From Pseudaminobacter soli (ex Zhang et al. 2022) (lineage in GTDB: Bacteria; Pseudomonadota; Alphaproteobacteria; Rhizobiales; Rhizobiaceae): a stretch of DNA of 64,000 nt. The number at the start of each line of letters is the position of its first letter. Positions within the stretch are counted from its first letter, which is position 1. A program made the translations under genes and the position numbers. The stretch is from the NCBI RefSeq assembly GCF_014595955.1, contig NZ_JABVCF010000014.1, positions 1 through 64,000 of the forward strand, in the 5' to 3' direction. This document shows, piece after piece, positions 25,452 to 34,075 of this stretch. A model generated the notes under the pieces. That model saw only the letters and a list, made by a program, of their open reading frames with translations, was not told where the DNA came from and searched no databases.

Positions 25452-26972
25452 TTAGTATTGCCGCACCAAAAGTCCGTTGCCGGAGCCGTACTGCTGGGAA
25501 AGCGAGGTGTTTCCGATTCCGGTCTGTACGGCGACGAACTGGTTGTTGGATCCAGACATTGTCGAATCGATCCGGTGCGTGTCTCCAGTCTGGCTCACCC
25601 CGAAGAGATTGCGCGACCCGCCCACAACCAGGGAAACGCTATGAAGCGTTCCTTTTTGAACAATCGTGCCAGGCGAAAGCCCGGCCCCTGCCGCTCCGGT
25701 TAGACCATCACCTGAGAATCCTCCCGCGGACGCCGAATTCGTGTCGTAGCCGTCGATACGCAACATCGTCGTGTGGAACTGGCCGGTTTGCTGAACGTCA
25801 GCAAGATTCCTGCCCCCGACCTGAGTGACGGCGAGCACGTTGTCGCTTCCGATCGCCGAATGCGCGATGTAGTTGTCGTCTCCCTGCTGGAAGACGCCGA
25901 CCTCGTTCCTATAGGCAGCCTGCCCCAAAGCCTCGCTGATGGCGGAAACAATTCCATTTCCGTCGCCGATCTGCGTAAAGCCGAACTTGCTCAAAGCTCC
26001 CTGCACGATCGTTAGCGCTAGGTCGTTGTCATCCCCCATCTGCAGGAACACGCCCTGCGCAACGCCGCTAAGACCAAGTGTGGCGGTGGCCAGGAATTCG
26101 CCTACTCCGCCTCGTCCGTCCCCGCCATTGTCCTCGCCCGTCATGGCGACGTCGATGCGGTTGCCGGTGCCGGTCTCCAAGATTTCGTTGTTCTGCAGCG
26201 CCTGCTGGATGACATTGCGCGAACCCGACTGGCGGATTTTCATGGAGTTCAGCGCGCCGAACTGCTCTGTGAACTCGACGAGATTGTCCTGGCCATTCCC
26301 CTGTTCCGAGTGGAGGAAGTTGCCCTCCCCTCTCTGGACGATCGCCTTCATCGCGTTCGACTGGTCAGTCTGCCAAATGTCCAGCGTGTTGCCTGTCCCG
26401 CTCTGCGAGACGGAGGCGATGGAATGGCTCAGCCCCACGCCCCCACCGGACTGCTCGATCGTCGCCTCGTTGGCGGCTCCGTTCTCCGAATCGTTTATCT
26501 GGCGAACACTGCCCAGGAAATGGCCCGCCCCCAAGGTCGCAGCGCCATCCTCGGACTGGCGGATTCTTGCGAGATTGGCCGGCGAGCCGCTGAGGCGGCT
26601 GCTTTGCTGATAAACGGCACCGATCTCGTTGGATCCGGACGGTTCGGTAGTGATCTGCTCCACGAGAATCTCGTTTCGGTCCCCCACCTGATTGATGCCC
26701 GATGGTCGGTCCTCACCGACCTCGGTGCGGCCGCCATGATTGTTCCACCCGAACTGATCGATGGATAGCACATTGAAGTCGCCGTCCTGGTTCATCAGAA
26801 AGCGAACATTGTCGGCGCCGGCCCGATTGCCCTCGCCTTCCTGGACAATGACGATCGTATTGGTGTTTCCGGTCTGACCTATCCAGACCTCATTGCCCGC
26901 ATCCTGGGCCGAGGCCGGCGCGCCCGCGAAAACGAGCGGAAGCGCAGCGCTTCCCGCAATCAGCGATCTCAT
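25452..26972 (-). CDS. Large curlin-repeat amyloid protein
   Basis: A 506-residue exported protein with a signal peptide ending GAPASA-Q and more than fifteen curlin-type units. Examples are VWIGQTGNTNTIVIVQEGEG, INQVGDRNEILVEQ and SVSQSGTGNTLDIWQTDQSN. Many units lose the strict spacing or replace Gln, as in the other large curlins here. The C-terminus has the shared module (LSPGTIVQKG to a final LLVRQY). ATG 26972 is chosen over the TTG one codon earlier; GGGGGGATTG precedes it. It is the first curlin gene after csgG, 121 bp away, with its own likely promoter containing the element at 27024-27049. Confidence 0.85.
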   Translation of the reverse strand: MRSLIAGSAALPLVFAGAPASAQDAGNEVWIGQTGNTNTIVIVQEGEGNRAGADNVRFLMNQDGDFNVLSIDQFGWNNHGGRTEVGEDRPSGINQVGDRNEILVEQITTEPSGSNEIGAVYQQSSRLSGSPANLARIRQSEDGAATLGAGHFLGSVRQINDSENGAANEATIEQSGGGVGLSHSIASVSQSGTGNTLDIWQTDQSNAMKAIVQRGEGNFLHSEQGNGQDNLVEFTEQFGALNSMKIRQSGSRNVIQQALQNNEILETGTGNRIDVAMTGEDNGGDGRGGVGEFLATATLGLSGVAQGVFLQMGDDNDLALTIVQGALSKFGFTQIGDGNGIVSAISEALGQAAYRNEVGVFQQGDDNYIAHSAIGSDNVLAVTQVGGRNLADVQQTGQFHTTMLRIDGYDTNSASAGGFSGDGLTGAAGAGLSPGTIVQKGTLHSVSLVVGGSRNLFGVSQTGDTHRIDSTMSGSNNQFVAVQTGIGNTSLSQQYGSGNGLLVRQY

Positions 26973-27023
26973 CAATCCCCCCGCCCTACCGCATCACCTT
27001 ATTTGGCCGACCGCGGAACGCAA

Positions 27024-27049
27024 GCGGAAGGTTAAGAAAAGGTAAATCG
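27024..27049. promoter_or_regulatory. Promoter-region element shared with 29370-29394
   Basis: GCGGAAGGTTAAGAAAAGGT and the following AAATCG align with GCGGAAGGTAAGTAAAACGT plus AAACG at 29370-29394, in the same orientation. This copy lies about 50 bp upstream of the start of the large curlin gene. A binding site for a common regulator is the simplest reading. Confidence 0.45.
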
Positions 27050-27093
27050 GACGATGCAGCTAGCCGGATCGGAAATCCGGCCAGCGTTCGACA

Positions 27094-28287
27094 CTAGAGT
27101 CTCGCGCTTACGACAGCGACCTGTTGCGGTTTATCCGATGCTTTCGAGGCCGGCGATCCGTCGCGCATAGGCTCGGCCGAGCCTATGGTTTCGCCGGGCT
27201 GCGCGGGCGGCGGAGCATTCGTACCGGGAGGGAGCGATCCGACCGTCTCGTCCTCCTCCGGGGCGGGCGGAGGCGGCGGCGGTGCCGGCTCGACGGGCAC
27301 TGTTGCCGGCGCGGGCCGGCGGACCGTACGTGCCACGCGAGGCGCGAAGGGCTCGGTGGGAACGACGTTGGCGGCATTGCGCGTGTCTGGCGGCGGCGGC
27401 ACTTGCGCCTCAAGAACAGGCGCGTCAGCGTATTTCTCGCGGCGATAGTCGGCGATGATCTGCTGCCCCAGGACGGGGTCCACGAAAGCCCAGACGCCCA
27501 ACTCCGCGCCTTCGATGATCAGCGACACAACCGCCTTCTCGATCGCCTCCTGCACCGCGATCTGTTTGGGCTCGTTCTGGGTAATGCCTGCTTCCGCCTC
27601 AAGAATGCTGTCGAGCTCGACATATCGGAACGCGCCGCCCTGGATACCGTAAGACGCGATCGCCTTGTGGACCGTCACTGTCGAAAGCACCTCACCGGTA
27701 CTGGTCGATACCGCGCGGAGGGTGACCGTGACAGTATCCTGCACCCATTTGGCATCGGCGCCGATGCCCAGATAACGAGCGCCAATGCCACCGGTCTTCG
27801 TATTGGTATCGTAGCCGGTGATGCCGCCCTGCATGATGATGCCGGCATAGCTCAGCGGCGGCAGGACACTCGCAGGAACCCGCTCCTCGTTGCGGTAGAT
27901 GCGTCGCATCTCGGTAACGATCTGCCTCTCCTTGAGGATGTCGTCGAGACGCGCCCTGTCCAGGACGCTGAACCAGCGCCGTTCGCCGGCATCCTGCAGC
28001 GCCTTGATCAGCATCGGGGCGCCGCCCTGGGTAACCGCGCGCGAAAGTGTCTGGACGTTCTCGCGTTCCCGGTACTGACCGGTCAGGTCGGGAAAATCAT
28101 AAACCGCGACCGGAACGCGCTCGCGCGGCGGCGGAAGCGTCCGCAGGCTAAAGCTCTGCTGTGTCACCGGCGTGACCACCGGCTGAAGCACGCTCTCCGG
28201 CGGCGTAGACTGACACCCGGCCAAGCCGAGGCCGGCAACCAGAACGGACAACGCGACATTGCCGCGCAGCCCCATGCGCATTCCCAT
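27094..28287 (-). CDS. csgG: CsgG-family curli secretion lipoprotein with proline-rich tail
   Basis: A 397-residue lipoprotein. The signal peptide ends in the lipobox LAGC with Cys25. Residues about 55-270 form the CsgG domain: VPVAVYDFPDLTGQYRE, GAPMLIKALQDAGERRWFSV, VLDRARLDDILKERQIV, YAGIIMQGGITGYDTN, DTVTVTLRAVSTSTGEVLST. CsgG makes the nine-fold outer-membrane channel through which curlins leave the cell. Unlike the 277-residue E. coli protein, this one adds about 120 residues rich in Pro, Ala and Glu (PVEPAPPPPPPAPEEDETVG). The tail may reach through the periplasm or gather client proteins. CsgE is not encoded nearby. It follows csgF by 38 bp. Confidence 0.92.
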   Translation of the reverse strand: MGMRMGLRGNVALSVLVAGLGLAGCQSTPPESVLQPVVTPVTQQSFSLRTLPPPRERVPVAVYDFPDLTGQYRERENVQTLSRAVTQGGAPMLIKALQDAGERRWFSVLDRARLDDILKERQIVTEMRRIYRNEERVPASVLPPLSYAGIIMQGGITGYDTNTKTGGIGARYLGIGADAKWVQDTVTVTLRAVSTSTGEVLSTVTVHKAIASYGIQGGAFRYVELDSILEAEAGITQNEPKQIAVQEAIEKAVVSLIIEGAELGVWAFVDPVLGQQIIADYRREKYADAPVLEAQVPPPPDTRNAANVVPTEPFAPRVARTVRRPAPATVPVEPAPPPPPPAPEEDETVGSLPPGTNAPPPAQPGETIGSAEPMRDGSPASKASDKPQQVAVVSARL

Positions 28288-28325
28288 TCCAAGCTCCCCC
28301 GTTACGCCCCGAGCCTGCTTATCGC

Positions 28326-28913
28326 TCAGTTCAGTCCCGAACCAAGATTGACGGTCAAGCCGCCGCCCGCATCGAGCCGGCTAGCGCCAAGCGAGCTTCC
28401 GCCAAGTGACCCGGTCTGCTGCGCCATCGGCTGCATCAGTGTTTGCGCATTGGTCGTGGTCACCAGCTGCGGCACCTCGATACGCGTCGTTCCCGTCGGA
28501 TCCGTGATCGTCAGGATGATCGAATCCGCCGTGCGCTCGAACGAGACGGTGGTGTCACCGAAAACGATCGTTCCATTGTCCTGCGGATTTTCGCCGAAAA
28601 TCGCTTCCGTCACCTGGCTGGCCAGCGCCGAGAGCAGCCGCCCCTGCAACTGCCGGATGAACAGGTCGACGTCCGTGTTTTCGCCACCGCCCGTGCCGGG
28701 GTCGGAGCCACCGCCGCCGCCCTTGTTGCGATCCCGCGCCGTGGCGGTCCGCTGCGCGTTGGCGAGGCCGAGAAGGTGAGAAGAATTGAGCGCATTGCCG
28801 CCGAAGGAGGGATTGATGGGCGAATAGACCACATCATCTGCCAGCGAAGGGGAGAGAGATCCGGCCAGAACAGCCGCGATCGCCAGTCCTTTTACAAGTG
28901 TCGAAACCTTCAT
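28326..28913 (-). CDS. csgF: CsgF-family curli assembly protein
   Basis: A 195-residue exported protein with a signal peptide ending SPSLA-D (residue 25). The mature N-terminus carries the CsgF signature SPINPSFGGN (31-40), the segment that in E. coli inserts into the CsgG channel. A Gly-rich stretch (NKGGGGGSDPGTGGG) separates it from a helical and beta domain. The C-terminal 60 residues are longer than in E. coli CsgF (138 residues) and rich in Gly, Ser and Gln. ATG 28913 is chosen because AGGGGAAG is just upstream. It opens the leftward curli operon and would couple subunit export to nucleation. Confidence 0.9.
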   Translation of the reverse strand: MKVSTLVKGLAIAAVLAGSLSPSLADDVVYSPINPSFGGNALNSSHLLGLANAQRTATARDRNKGGGGGSDPGTGGGENTDVDLFIRQLQGRLLSALASQVTEAIFGENPQDNGTIVFGDTTVSFERTADSIILTITDPTGTTRIEVPQLVTTTNAQTLMQPMAQQTGSLGGSSLGASRLDAGGGLTVNLGSGLN

Positions 28914-29268
28914 AGCGACTTCCCCTGCCCCGAGTCGATCGATGATCGACGAGATCAAACCCCATTTTGCACCTAGCCGATCCCGCAGGACTTTGCACGC
29001 GGCAAGTGCACGAAGGATGAATGAATTCATCAGCCGTCGCTTACCGATTCTGCGACAGCCGAACTTCTTGCTGACTTTTCCCCGCAGGTAAAGGCAAGCG
29101 CACGAAAGCATCATTCCGATTCCTGGGCAGAATTGCAGCCGCACTGTGGCTTTGCGGCAACAAGAGGCCAGAGCACAAGACCTCATCGGACCAAGACCAC
29201 CCCGACAGGGAAATGACAGACGCCCCGGCAGACCGCCCGCCTCGCATTAACCTTAATGACACCATGGA

Positions 29269-29284
29269 TTAACAAATTTTTAAC
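29269..29284. promoter_or_regulatory. CtrA-type box TTAA-N7-TTAAC
   Basis: TTAA (29269-29272), seven bases, then TTAAC (29280-29284) matches the CtrA consensus exactly. CtrA is the cell-cycle regulator of Hyphomicrobiales and Caulobacterales. A second close pair, TTAACCTTAA, lies just upstream at about 29247-29256. Position between divergent curli operons suggests cell-cycle or motility-linked control. Confidence 0.45.
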
Positions 29285-29369
29285 CACTTGCGACTTGGCG
29301 CACGGTGCCTGCGCCCCATGAATTCACGCCTCGTCTTAACTTTAACGGAAAATTAGCCTTTGCAAGAAT

Positions 29370-29394
29370 GCGGAAGGTAAGTAAAACGTAAACG
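29370..29394. promoter_or_regulatory. Second copy of the promoter-region element
   Basis: It aligns with 27024-27049 over about 25 bases in the same orientation, including GCGGAAGGT and the downstream TAAA tract. On the minus strand it reads TTTACGTTTTACTTACC. It lies about 270 bp upstream of the rightward curlin array. Confidence 0.45.
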
Positions 29395-29444
29395 ACAGGG
29401 CAACCTAAGGCTGTGCCCGAGAGGGGCCTTGGGAACGGGGGGCG

Positions 29445-29466
29445 GGCCGGCGGTTTTCCGCCGGCC
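29445..29466. repeat. Strong hairpin in the leader of the rightward curlin array
   Basis: GGCCGGCGG (29445-29453) pairs perfectly with CCGCCGGCC (29458-29466) around a TTTT loop. No U-run follows, so it is not a typical terminator. It may stabilise the leader or form part of a larger control structure. Confidence 0.5.
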
Positions 29467-29661
29467 ATCCGTTTCGCCTGTAGCCGAGCGGCCCGTGAGA
29501 AAGGCCGACGGCAAGCGACGGAAGCGTGGGGGGTGTTTCCACTCCGGGGGCGGGGCGAAAGCTTTCTCCACACCGTCATCGACTGAAGCAGCAACTGGCG
29601 TCGGAGCCCCGGCGCCGGGACGATGATGCGCGGGCTGAGGCCCGCCGAGGAGAAAGTAACG

Positions 29662-31143
29662 ATGAAGATCCGGCTTGCGCTAGCAACCGCAACCGCCATG
29701 GGCCTCCTGATGGGAGCAGCCGCAGCGGGGAGCAACAACAAGACCTACATCGACCAGAGTGGTGCGAACAACCAGGCCTCCATCACACAGTCGGGCAGCG
29801 ATAACCGAGCCGGCGGGGCGGGTGGTCTTGACGGGCCTGCAATGAAACAAGCCCGGACCGGAGCAAGCGAATCTACGCAACTTAAGAACACGCTGTCCAT
29901 CGAGCAGTCTGGCCACCGAAACAAGATTGGCCTGGAGGGAGCGGGGCTCTCCCAGAGGGTCACCTACGGTGCCACCGCTAACTGGTACAACACCAGCAAC
30001 CATATCGAAATCAACCAGACCTCCAACGACAACACTGTTGGAAGCGTATCGCAAATCTCTGAAACTCATGTGGGGGCGAACAGCCTCACCATCAACCAGG
30101 GCGGTGAGAACGGTGGCGACGGCAACCGAGTTGGTAGTGTTTCCCAGTATCGAAGCCAGACCACCGGAAACAAAGCCGTGATCAATCAGACTGGAACCGG
30201 CAATACAATTGCGCGTGTTCAACAATATGTCTCAGCATACGGTGACAATATCGATACCAATATCATAGACGTCAACATTAGCGGCAGCAACAACGGCAAG
30301 GGTTTCTTCGTCATCGGCGGTGCGGCCGCTGCCACGGGCGCGCAGTCTTCGCAGATTGTTCAAGGAGCTTACGGTAACGGCGCTCGCCGCAACAAGATTG
30401 ATTTGGCAATTAGTGGAGACGAGAACGAGTTCGGCATCAGCCAGTTCGGCGTCGGAAACGAGGTTGGCCTCCTAACAATCTCGGGCGACAAGAACCAGTT
30501 GGGCATCTATCAGGACGGGACCAACACCGTCTCGATGGGAGCCCTGGAAGGCGACTCCAACAACGTCGGCGTCAGGCAGATCGGCACCAACACCGCGACG
30601 GTGAACGTCTTCGGTGTCGACAGCGACGGCAACAAGGTTGGCGTATCCCAGGAGGGCACGAACACCGCAACGGCCAACGTCACCGGCAGCGCCAACGACG
30701 TCAGCCTTGTGCAGGGCTACAACGGGATCGGCGTGGGCGGCGTGAACATCGCTACTTTGAATGTCGACGGAAGCAGCAACAAGCTGAACGCCCAGCAGTT
30801 CGGTGGCGCGGTGGGTAACGCGAACAATCTCACCGTGAACATCTGGGGCAATAGCAACAACACAACAGGCTTCACCGGCGTTGCTGCTACTGCCGCCGCC
30901 GGGCTGAATCCGGGCGACCTGTTCCAGAAGGGTGCTGGGAACACGGCAACCATCAATGTCGGGACCTCGTCAGCCGATTCCAACAGTAACTTGTTCGCCT
31001 TCAACCAGACCGGAAACGGCAACACCCTGACCGGCACCGTCAACGGGTCGAACAACCAGTCCGCCGTCGTCCAGAACGGCAACGCCAACGTCGCCAGCTT
31101 CGTCCAGACCGGCGGCATGAACCAGTTGGGCGTCTCTCAGTAA
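29662..31143 (+). CDS. Large curlin-repeat amyloid protein, array gene 1
   Basis: A 493-residue exported protein, first of four tandem paralogues. The signal peptide (MKIRLALATATAMGLLMGAA, about 22 residues) is nearly identical to that of array gene 2, showing duplication. Curlin units run through the protein: KTYIDQSGANNQASITQSGS, LTINQGGENGGDGN, KAVINQTGTGNTIARVQQ. In the middle, units lose Gln and alternate with ISGSNN/ISGDKN turns. The C-terminal 100 residues are the shared module (LNPGDLFQKG to LGVSQ). GAGGAGAAAG precedes ATG 29662; the open frame extends further upstream. Secretion is expected through CsgG encoded on the other strand. Confidence 0.87.
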   Translation: MKIRLALATATAMGLLMGAAAAGSNNKTYIDQSGANNQASITQSGSDNRAGGAGGLDGPAMKQARTGASESTQLKNTLSIEQSGHRNKIGLEGAGLSQRVTYGATANWYNTSNHIEINQTSNDNTVGSVSQISETHVGANSLTINQGGENGGDGNRVGSVSQYRSQTTGNKAVINQTGTGNTIARVQQYVSAYGDNIDTNIIDVNISGSNNGKGFFVIGGAAAATGAQSSQIVQGAYGNGARRNKIDLAISGDENEFGISQFGVGNEVGLLTISGDKNQLGIYQDGTNTVSMGALEGDSNNVGVRQIGTNTATVNVFGVDSDGNKVGVSQEGTNTATANVTGSANDVSLVQGYNGIGVGGVNIATLNVDGSSNKLNAQQFGGAVGNANNLTVNIWGNSNNTTGFTGVAATAAAGLNPGDLFQKGAGNTATINVGTSSADSNSNLFAFNQTGNGNTLTGTVNGSNNQSAVVQNGNANVASFVQTGGMNQLGVSQ

Positions 31144-31152
31144 GGACTCGAC

Positions 31153-31178
31153 GGCCGGGCGGAGCGATCCGCCCGGCC
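31153..31178 (+). terminator. GNRA-capped hairpin after curlin array gene 1
   Basis: GGCCGGGCGGA (31153-31163) and TCCGCCCGGCC (31168-31178) form a perfect 11-bp stem closed by GCGA, followed by CCTTTCG. The short U-tract suggests partial termination. Nearly the same hairpin follows array genes 2 and 3. Confidence 0.7.
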
Positions 31179-31183
31179 CCTTT

Positions 31184-31212
31184 CGCATCCCGCTTGCGCA
31201 GGGCGGGATGCG
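31184..31212. repeat. Second hairpin between array genes 1 and 2
   Basis: CGCATCCCGC (31184-31193) and GCGGGATGCG (31203-31212) form a perfect 10-bp stem with a nine-base loop, five bases after the first hairpin. No U-run follows on the plus strand. It has no counterpart in the other intergenic gaps. Confidence 0.5.
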
Positions 31213-31257
31213 TGAGGGGTGCCTCGAAACAATTGTTACATCATAGGGGATGGGAAA

Positions 31258-32484
31258 ATGAAACTTGCACTTGCAACCGCGACGGCCATGGGGCTCCTGA
31301 TGGGAGCCGCCTGGGCGGGCAGCAGCAATACGCTCTATTTGGAACAAAATGGCGCCAACAATACTGCCAGCGTACACCAGGCCACTGGCCCCGGCGGAAA
31401 CGATATTGGCACCAGCGGCGACCCGGTTAGTCAGACCGGCGACAATAATGCCTTCGTCTTCTCCAACGCTGGCTGCTGCAACGAGGGCTTGCGGCAGGAC
31501 AACGACGTTGCCAAGGCCGAGCAGGTCGGACATCGCAACTGGCTGAACATCCAGGTCTGGAACCTGTCTGACCACAATGACATCAACAACGTTCAGCAAC
31601 AGGGCAACGACAACGCCTTGCAACTCGACCAGAATGGTTCTCGTTCATCGACCATCGGCACGGTCCTCCAGGAGGGCGATCGCAACACCTCGCTGATAAG
31701 GCAGAACGGGGCAAGGAACTCGGTCGTCTCGGCCACCATCGTCGGCAGCGACAACGGGACCGCGCGCTCAGGCGAACTCTCGTCCGGTCGCAGCGCCGGA
31801 TCCCGCATCATCCAGAGCGGCAATGACAACGTCATCACTGAATCGCGCATTGAGGGATCGAACAACAAGCAGGCGACGAACACCTACGCCCCGCCGCATG
31901 ATATCCAGCAGTACGGCAGTAACAACGGTCACAACGCATCGATTGCTCGTACGCTCGGTTCGAACGGCAACGGCATCAAGGTTACTCAGAGAGGCGACTG
32001 GAACAACTTCAGCATCCAGCAGGGTGTCGACGCGAACTCCGCTGGCAACTACGCCACGCTGACGCAGGATGGCAGCTTCAATGCCGCTTACGTCACTCAA
32101 TCCGGCAGCAACAACCACATCATCGTCGACCAGGACCGCAACTCCAACACGGCGACTGCCAACTTCACCGGCAGCGGCAACGGCGTTGGCACGCTTACCG
32201 GAGTGGCCGGCGCCCTCGACACGCAACACGCCAGCTTGACGCAGGGCACGATCTTCCAGGATTCAGGCTTGGCCATGAGCGGAAACACGGTGACCTACAA
32301 CGTCACCGGATCGAACAACCTGTTCGCCTTTGCCCAGCTTGGCGGAAGCAACACGATCAACGGTACGGTTGGCAGCTCGGGCGTTTCCAATGCCAACCAG
32401 GTCGCCGTCATCCAGACCGGGTCAAGCAACAACAGCACGTTCACGCAGAACGGCGGCTCCAACAACCTCGCCGTTTCGCAGTAA
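31258..32484 (+). CDS. Large curlin-repeat amyloid protein, array gene 2
   Basis: A 408-residue exported curlin-repeat protein. The signal peptide MKLALATATAMGLLMGAAWA copies that of gene 1. Repeat units include TLYLEQNGANNTASVHQ, LNIQVWNLSDHNDINNVQQ, NALQLDQNGSRSSTIGTVLQ and AAYVTQSGSNNHIIVDQ. Two cysteines near residue 70 (NAGCCNEG) are unusual for curlins. The C-terminal module (LTQGTIFQDSG to NLAVSQ) is shared with its paralogues. AGGGGATGGGAAA precedes ATG 31258, and two hairpins stand between it and gene 1. Confidence 0.86.
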   Translation: MKLALATATAMGLLMGAAWAGSSNTLYLEQNGANNTASVHQATGPGGNDIGTSGDPVSQTGDNNAFVFSNAGCCNEGLRQDNDVAKAEQVGHRNWLNIQVWNLSDHNDINNVQQQGNDNALQLDQNGSRSSTIGTVLQEGDRNTSLIRQNGARNSVVSATIVGSDNGTARSGELSSGRSAGSRIIQSGNDNVITESRIEGSNNKQATNTYAPPHDIQQYGSNNGHNASIARTLGSNGNGIKVTQRGDWNNFSIQQGVDANSAGNYATLTQDGSFNAAYVTQSGSNNHIIVDQDRNSNTATANFTGSGNGVGTLTGVAGALDTQHASLTQGTIFQDSGLAMSGNTVTYNVTGSNNLFAFAQLGGSNTINGTVGSSGVSNANQVAVIQTGSSNNSTFTQNGGSNNLAVSQ

Positions 32485-32491
32485 CCAACCA

Positions 32492-32519
32492 GGGCCGGAC
32501 GGGGCGATCCGCCCGGCCC
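32492..32519 (+). terminator. Hairpin terminator or attenuator after curlin array gene 2
   Basis: GGGCCGGACGG (32492-32502) pairs with CCGCCCGGCCC (32509-32519) with one mismatch and a GGCGAT loop, followed by TTCTTCTTC. It is the same element as after genes 1 and 3 with one base change in the stem. Confidence 0.7.
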
Positions 32520-32679
32520 TTCTTCTTCGCATGCCGTCGCGCATCGGCGCGCCGGAGAACCGGCCGGGACGCAGCGTCGTAAACGTTCGTCCTGACCAAG
32601 GGGAGAGCCGCTTCGTTCCGATACGAGGCGGCGAAATGGGGGTGGGCAAACCCTCTCAACAATAGGGAAGGTGCATAGC

Positions 32680-34068
32680 ATGAAAGTGAAACTCGCACTC
32701 GCCACAGCCAGCGCGCTGGGCCTGGTCATGACGACGGCCGCGCTCGCAGACGGCAACAAGGCCTATGTCTCGCAGGGAGGCTCGAGCAATTCGGCTTCCG
32801 TCTCTCAGGCTGGCGGCACGAACAACCAGGCGGGCCGCAGCGGCGACGCCATGACCCAGACCGGGTCCAACAACGTCCTGACTATCATCCAGGACGGCAC
32901 CGGCGGACAGATCGGCGTCGAGTCCAGAACGGACGCGTATTTCACTGGCGGTTCCACGCCCCAATTCACGATCACTTTCCAGGGCGTAGACCAGACGAGT
33001 TCCGGCTCGGGTAGCAACACGGCCACATTGACACAGCACGGAACAGGCTCCGTCATTGGCGATCTCCAGCAGAATGCGGCGAGCACGGCAGCAGGCAACA
33101 AGGCGACCGCCACACAGACGGGCGCCAATGTGATAAATCACATCTGGCAGACGCAGGATGCGGGCACCGCTAATACCAACGTGGTCACCGCGATACAGAG
33201 CGGCAGCGGCAACGTGATTGACCGTGTCGACCAAAGGGCGACGGGCAACGGCACTTCGCCCAATACGATCAATGTGGACATTTCCGGCAGCAACAACGGA
33301 AAGATCGTTCTGAGCAACCCGTCCTTTTATGGCACCCGGGCAGGACTTGCTGGCGCGACGCAAAGCGCGCTTATCCAGAACAAGTACGGTAGCCTCAACG
33401 GAGTTTCCGATCAGAATACCGTCTCCGGGAACGCGATCAATCTCACGATCACTGGCAGCGACAACCAGTACGGCATGACCCAGAAGGGATCGGACAATAC
33501 GACCGGCATGGTCACAATCTCGGGCAGCAACAACAGCTTCGGCAGCTATCAGGCCGGCCAGGGCAATGTGATCGGCGCTGGCGAAATCGCCGGTTCCAAC
33601 AACGATGTCGGTGTCTGGCAGATTGGGACCTCTAACAGCGCAACGGTGTCAGTGCTGGCTTTCGGCAACGACTACAACCAACTCAGCATAGCCCAGGGTG
33701 GCACCAGCAATATCGCAACGGCCAACATCGCCGGCAGCTTTAACGGCACCGGTAACTTCTCCGGCCCGGCGGCTGGGCTGGTTGGGAACAGCGGCGGCGC
33801 TTTGTCGAATGGGTCAATCGTTCAGGGGGGGCAAAACTGGACCAACTTCTCCGGCAATATTGCCACGCTCGACATCTTTGGCAGCAACAACAAGTTCGCG
33901 ATCGCCTCGCTCGGCTCCAATAACGAAGTGACCGGAAAGATCGGCACCTCGAGCTTGGGAGGCGCTTCCAACGGCAACTCGGCGGCAGTCCTGCAGAACG
34001 GCAACAACAACGTTGCGGCGTTCAGCCAGACCGGCGCCGGCACGAACAGCGTCGCCATCAGCCAGTAA
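32680..34068 (+). CDS. Large curlin-repeat amyloid protein, array gene 3
   Basis: A 462-residue exported curlin-repeat protein, signal peptide MKVKLALATASALGLVMTTA ending ALA-D. Units include KAYVSQGGSSNSASVSQAGG, VLTIIQDGTGGQIG, TNVVTAIQSGSGNVIDRVDQ and YGMTQKGSDNTTGMVTISGS. The C-terminal module begins about residue 360 (ALSNGSIVQGG) and ends NSVAISQ. ATG 32680 is preferred because AGGGAAGG lies eight bases upstream; a GTG at 32671 is in frame. It lies between two of the conserved hairpins, so its output can be set separately from its neighbours. Confidence 0.86.
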   Translation: MKVKLALATASALGLVMTTAALADGNKAYVSQGGSSNSASVSQAGGTNNQAGRSGDAMTQTGSNNVLTIIQDGTGGQIGVESRTDAYFTGGSTPQFTITFQGVDQTSSGSGSNTATLTQHGTGSVIGDLQQNAASTAAGNKATATQTGANVINHIWQTQDAGTANTNVVTAIQSGSGNVIDRVDQRATGNGTSPNTINVDISGSNNGKIVLSNPSFYGTRAGLAGATQSALIQNKYGSLNGVSDQNTVSGNAINLTITGSDNQYGMTQKGSDNTTGMVTISGSNNSFGSYQAGQGNVIGAGEIAGSNNDVGVWQIGTSNSATVSVLAFGNDYNQLSIAQGGTSNIATANIAGSFNGTGNFSGPAAGLVGNSGGALSNGSIVQGGQNWTNFSGNIATLDIFGSNNKFAIASLGSNNEVTGKIGTSSLGGASNGNSAAVLQNGNNNVAAFSQTGAGTNSVAISQ

Positions 34069-34075
34069 TGGCCAG

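Larger units (their letters stand above)
28914..29661. other. Divergent regulatory region and leader of the two curlin operons
   Basis: This 748-base stretch lies between csgF and the first rightward curlin gene and contains no convincing gene. The part 29220-29400 is AT-rich and holds a CtrA-type box, a TTAACTTTAAC direct repeat (29336-29346) and the element at 29370-29394. The 260 bases before the rightward gene form a GC-rich leader with a strong hairpin. It probably carries promoters for both directions. Confidence 0.55.
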
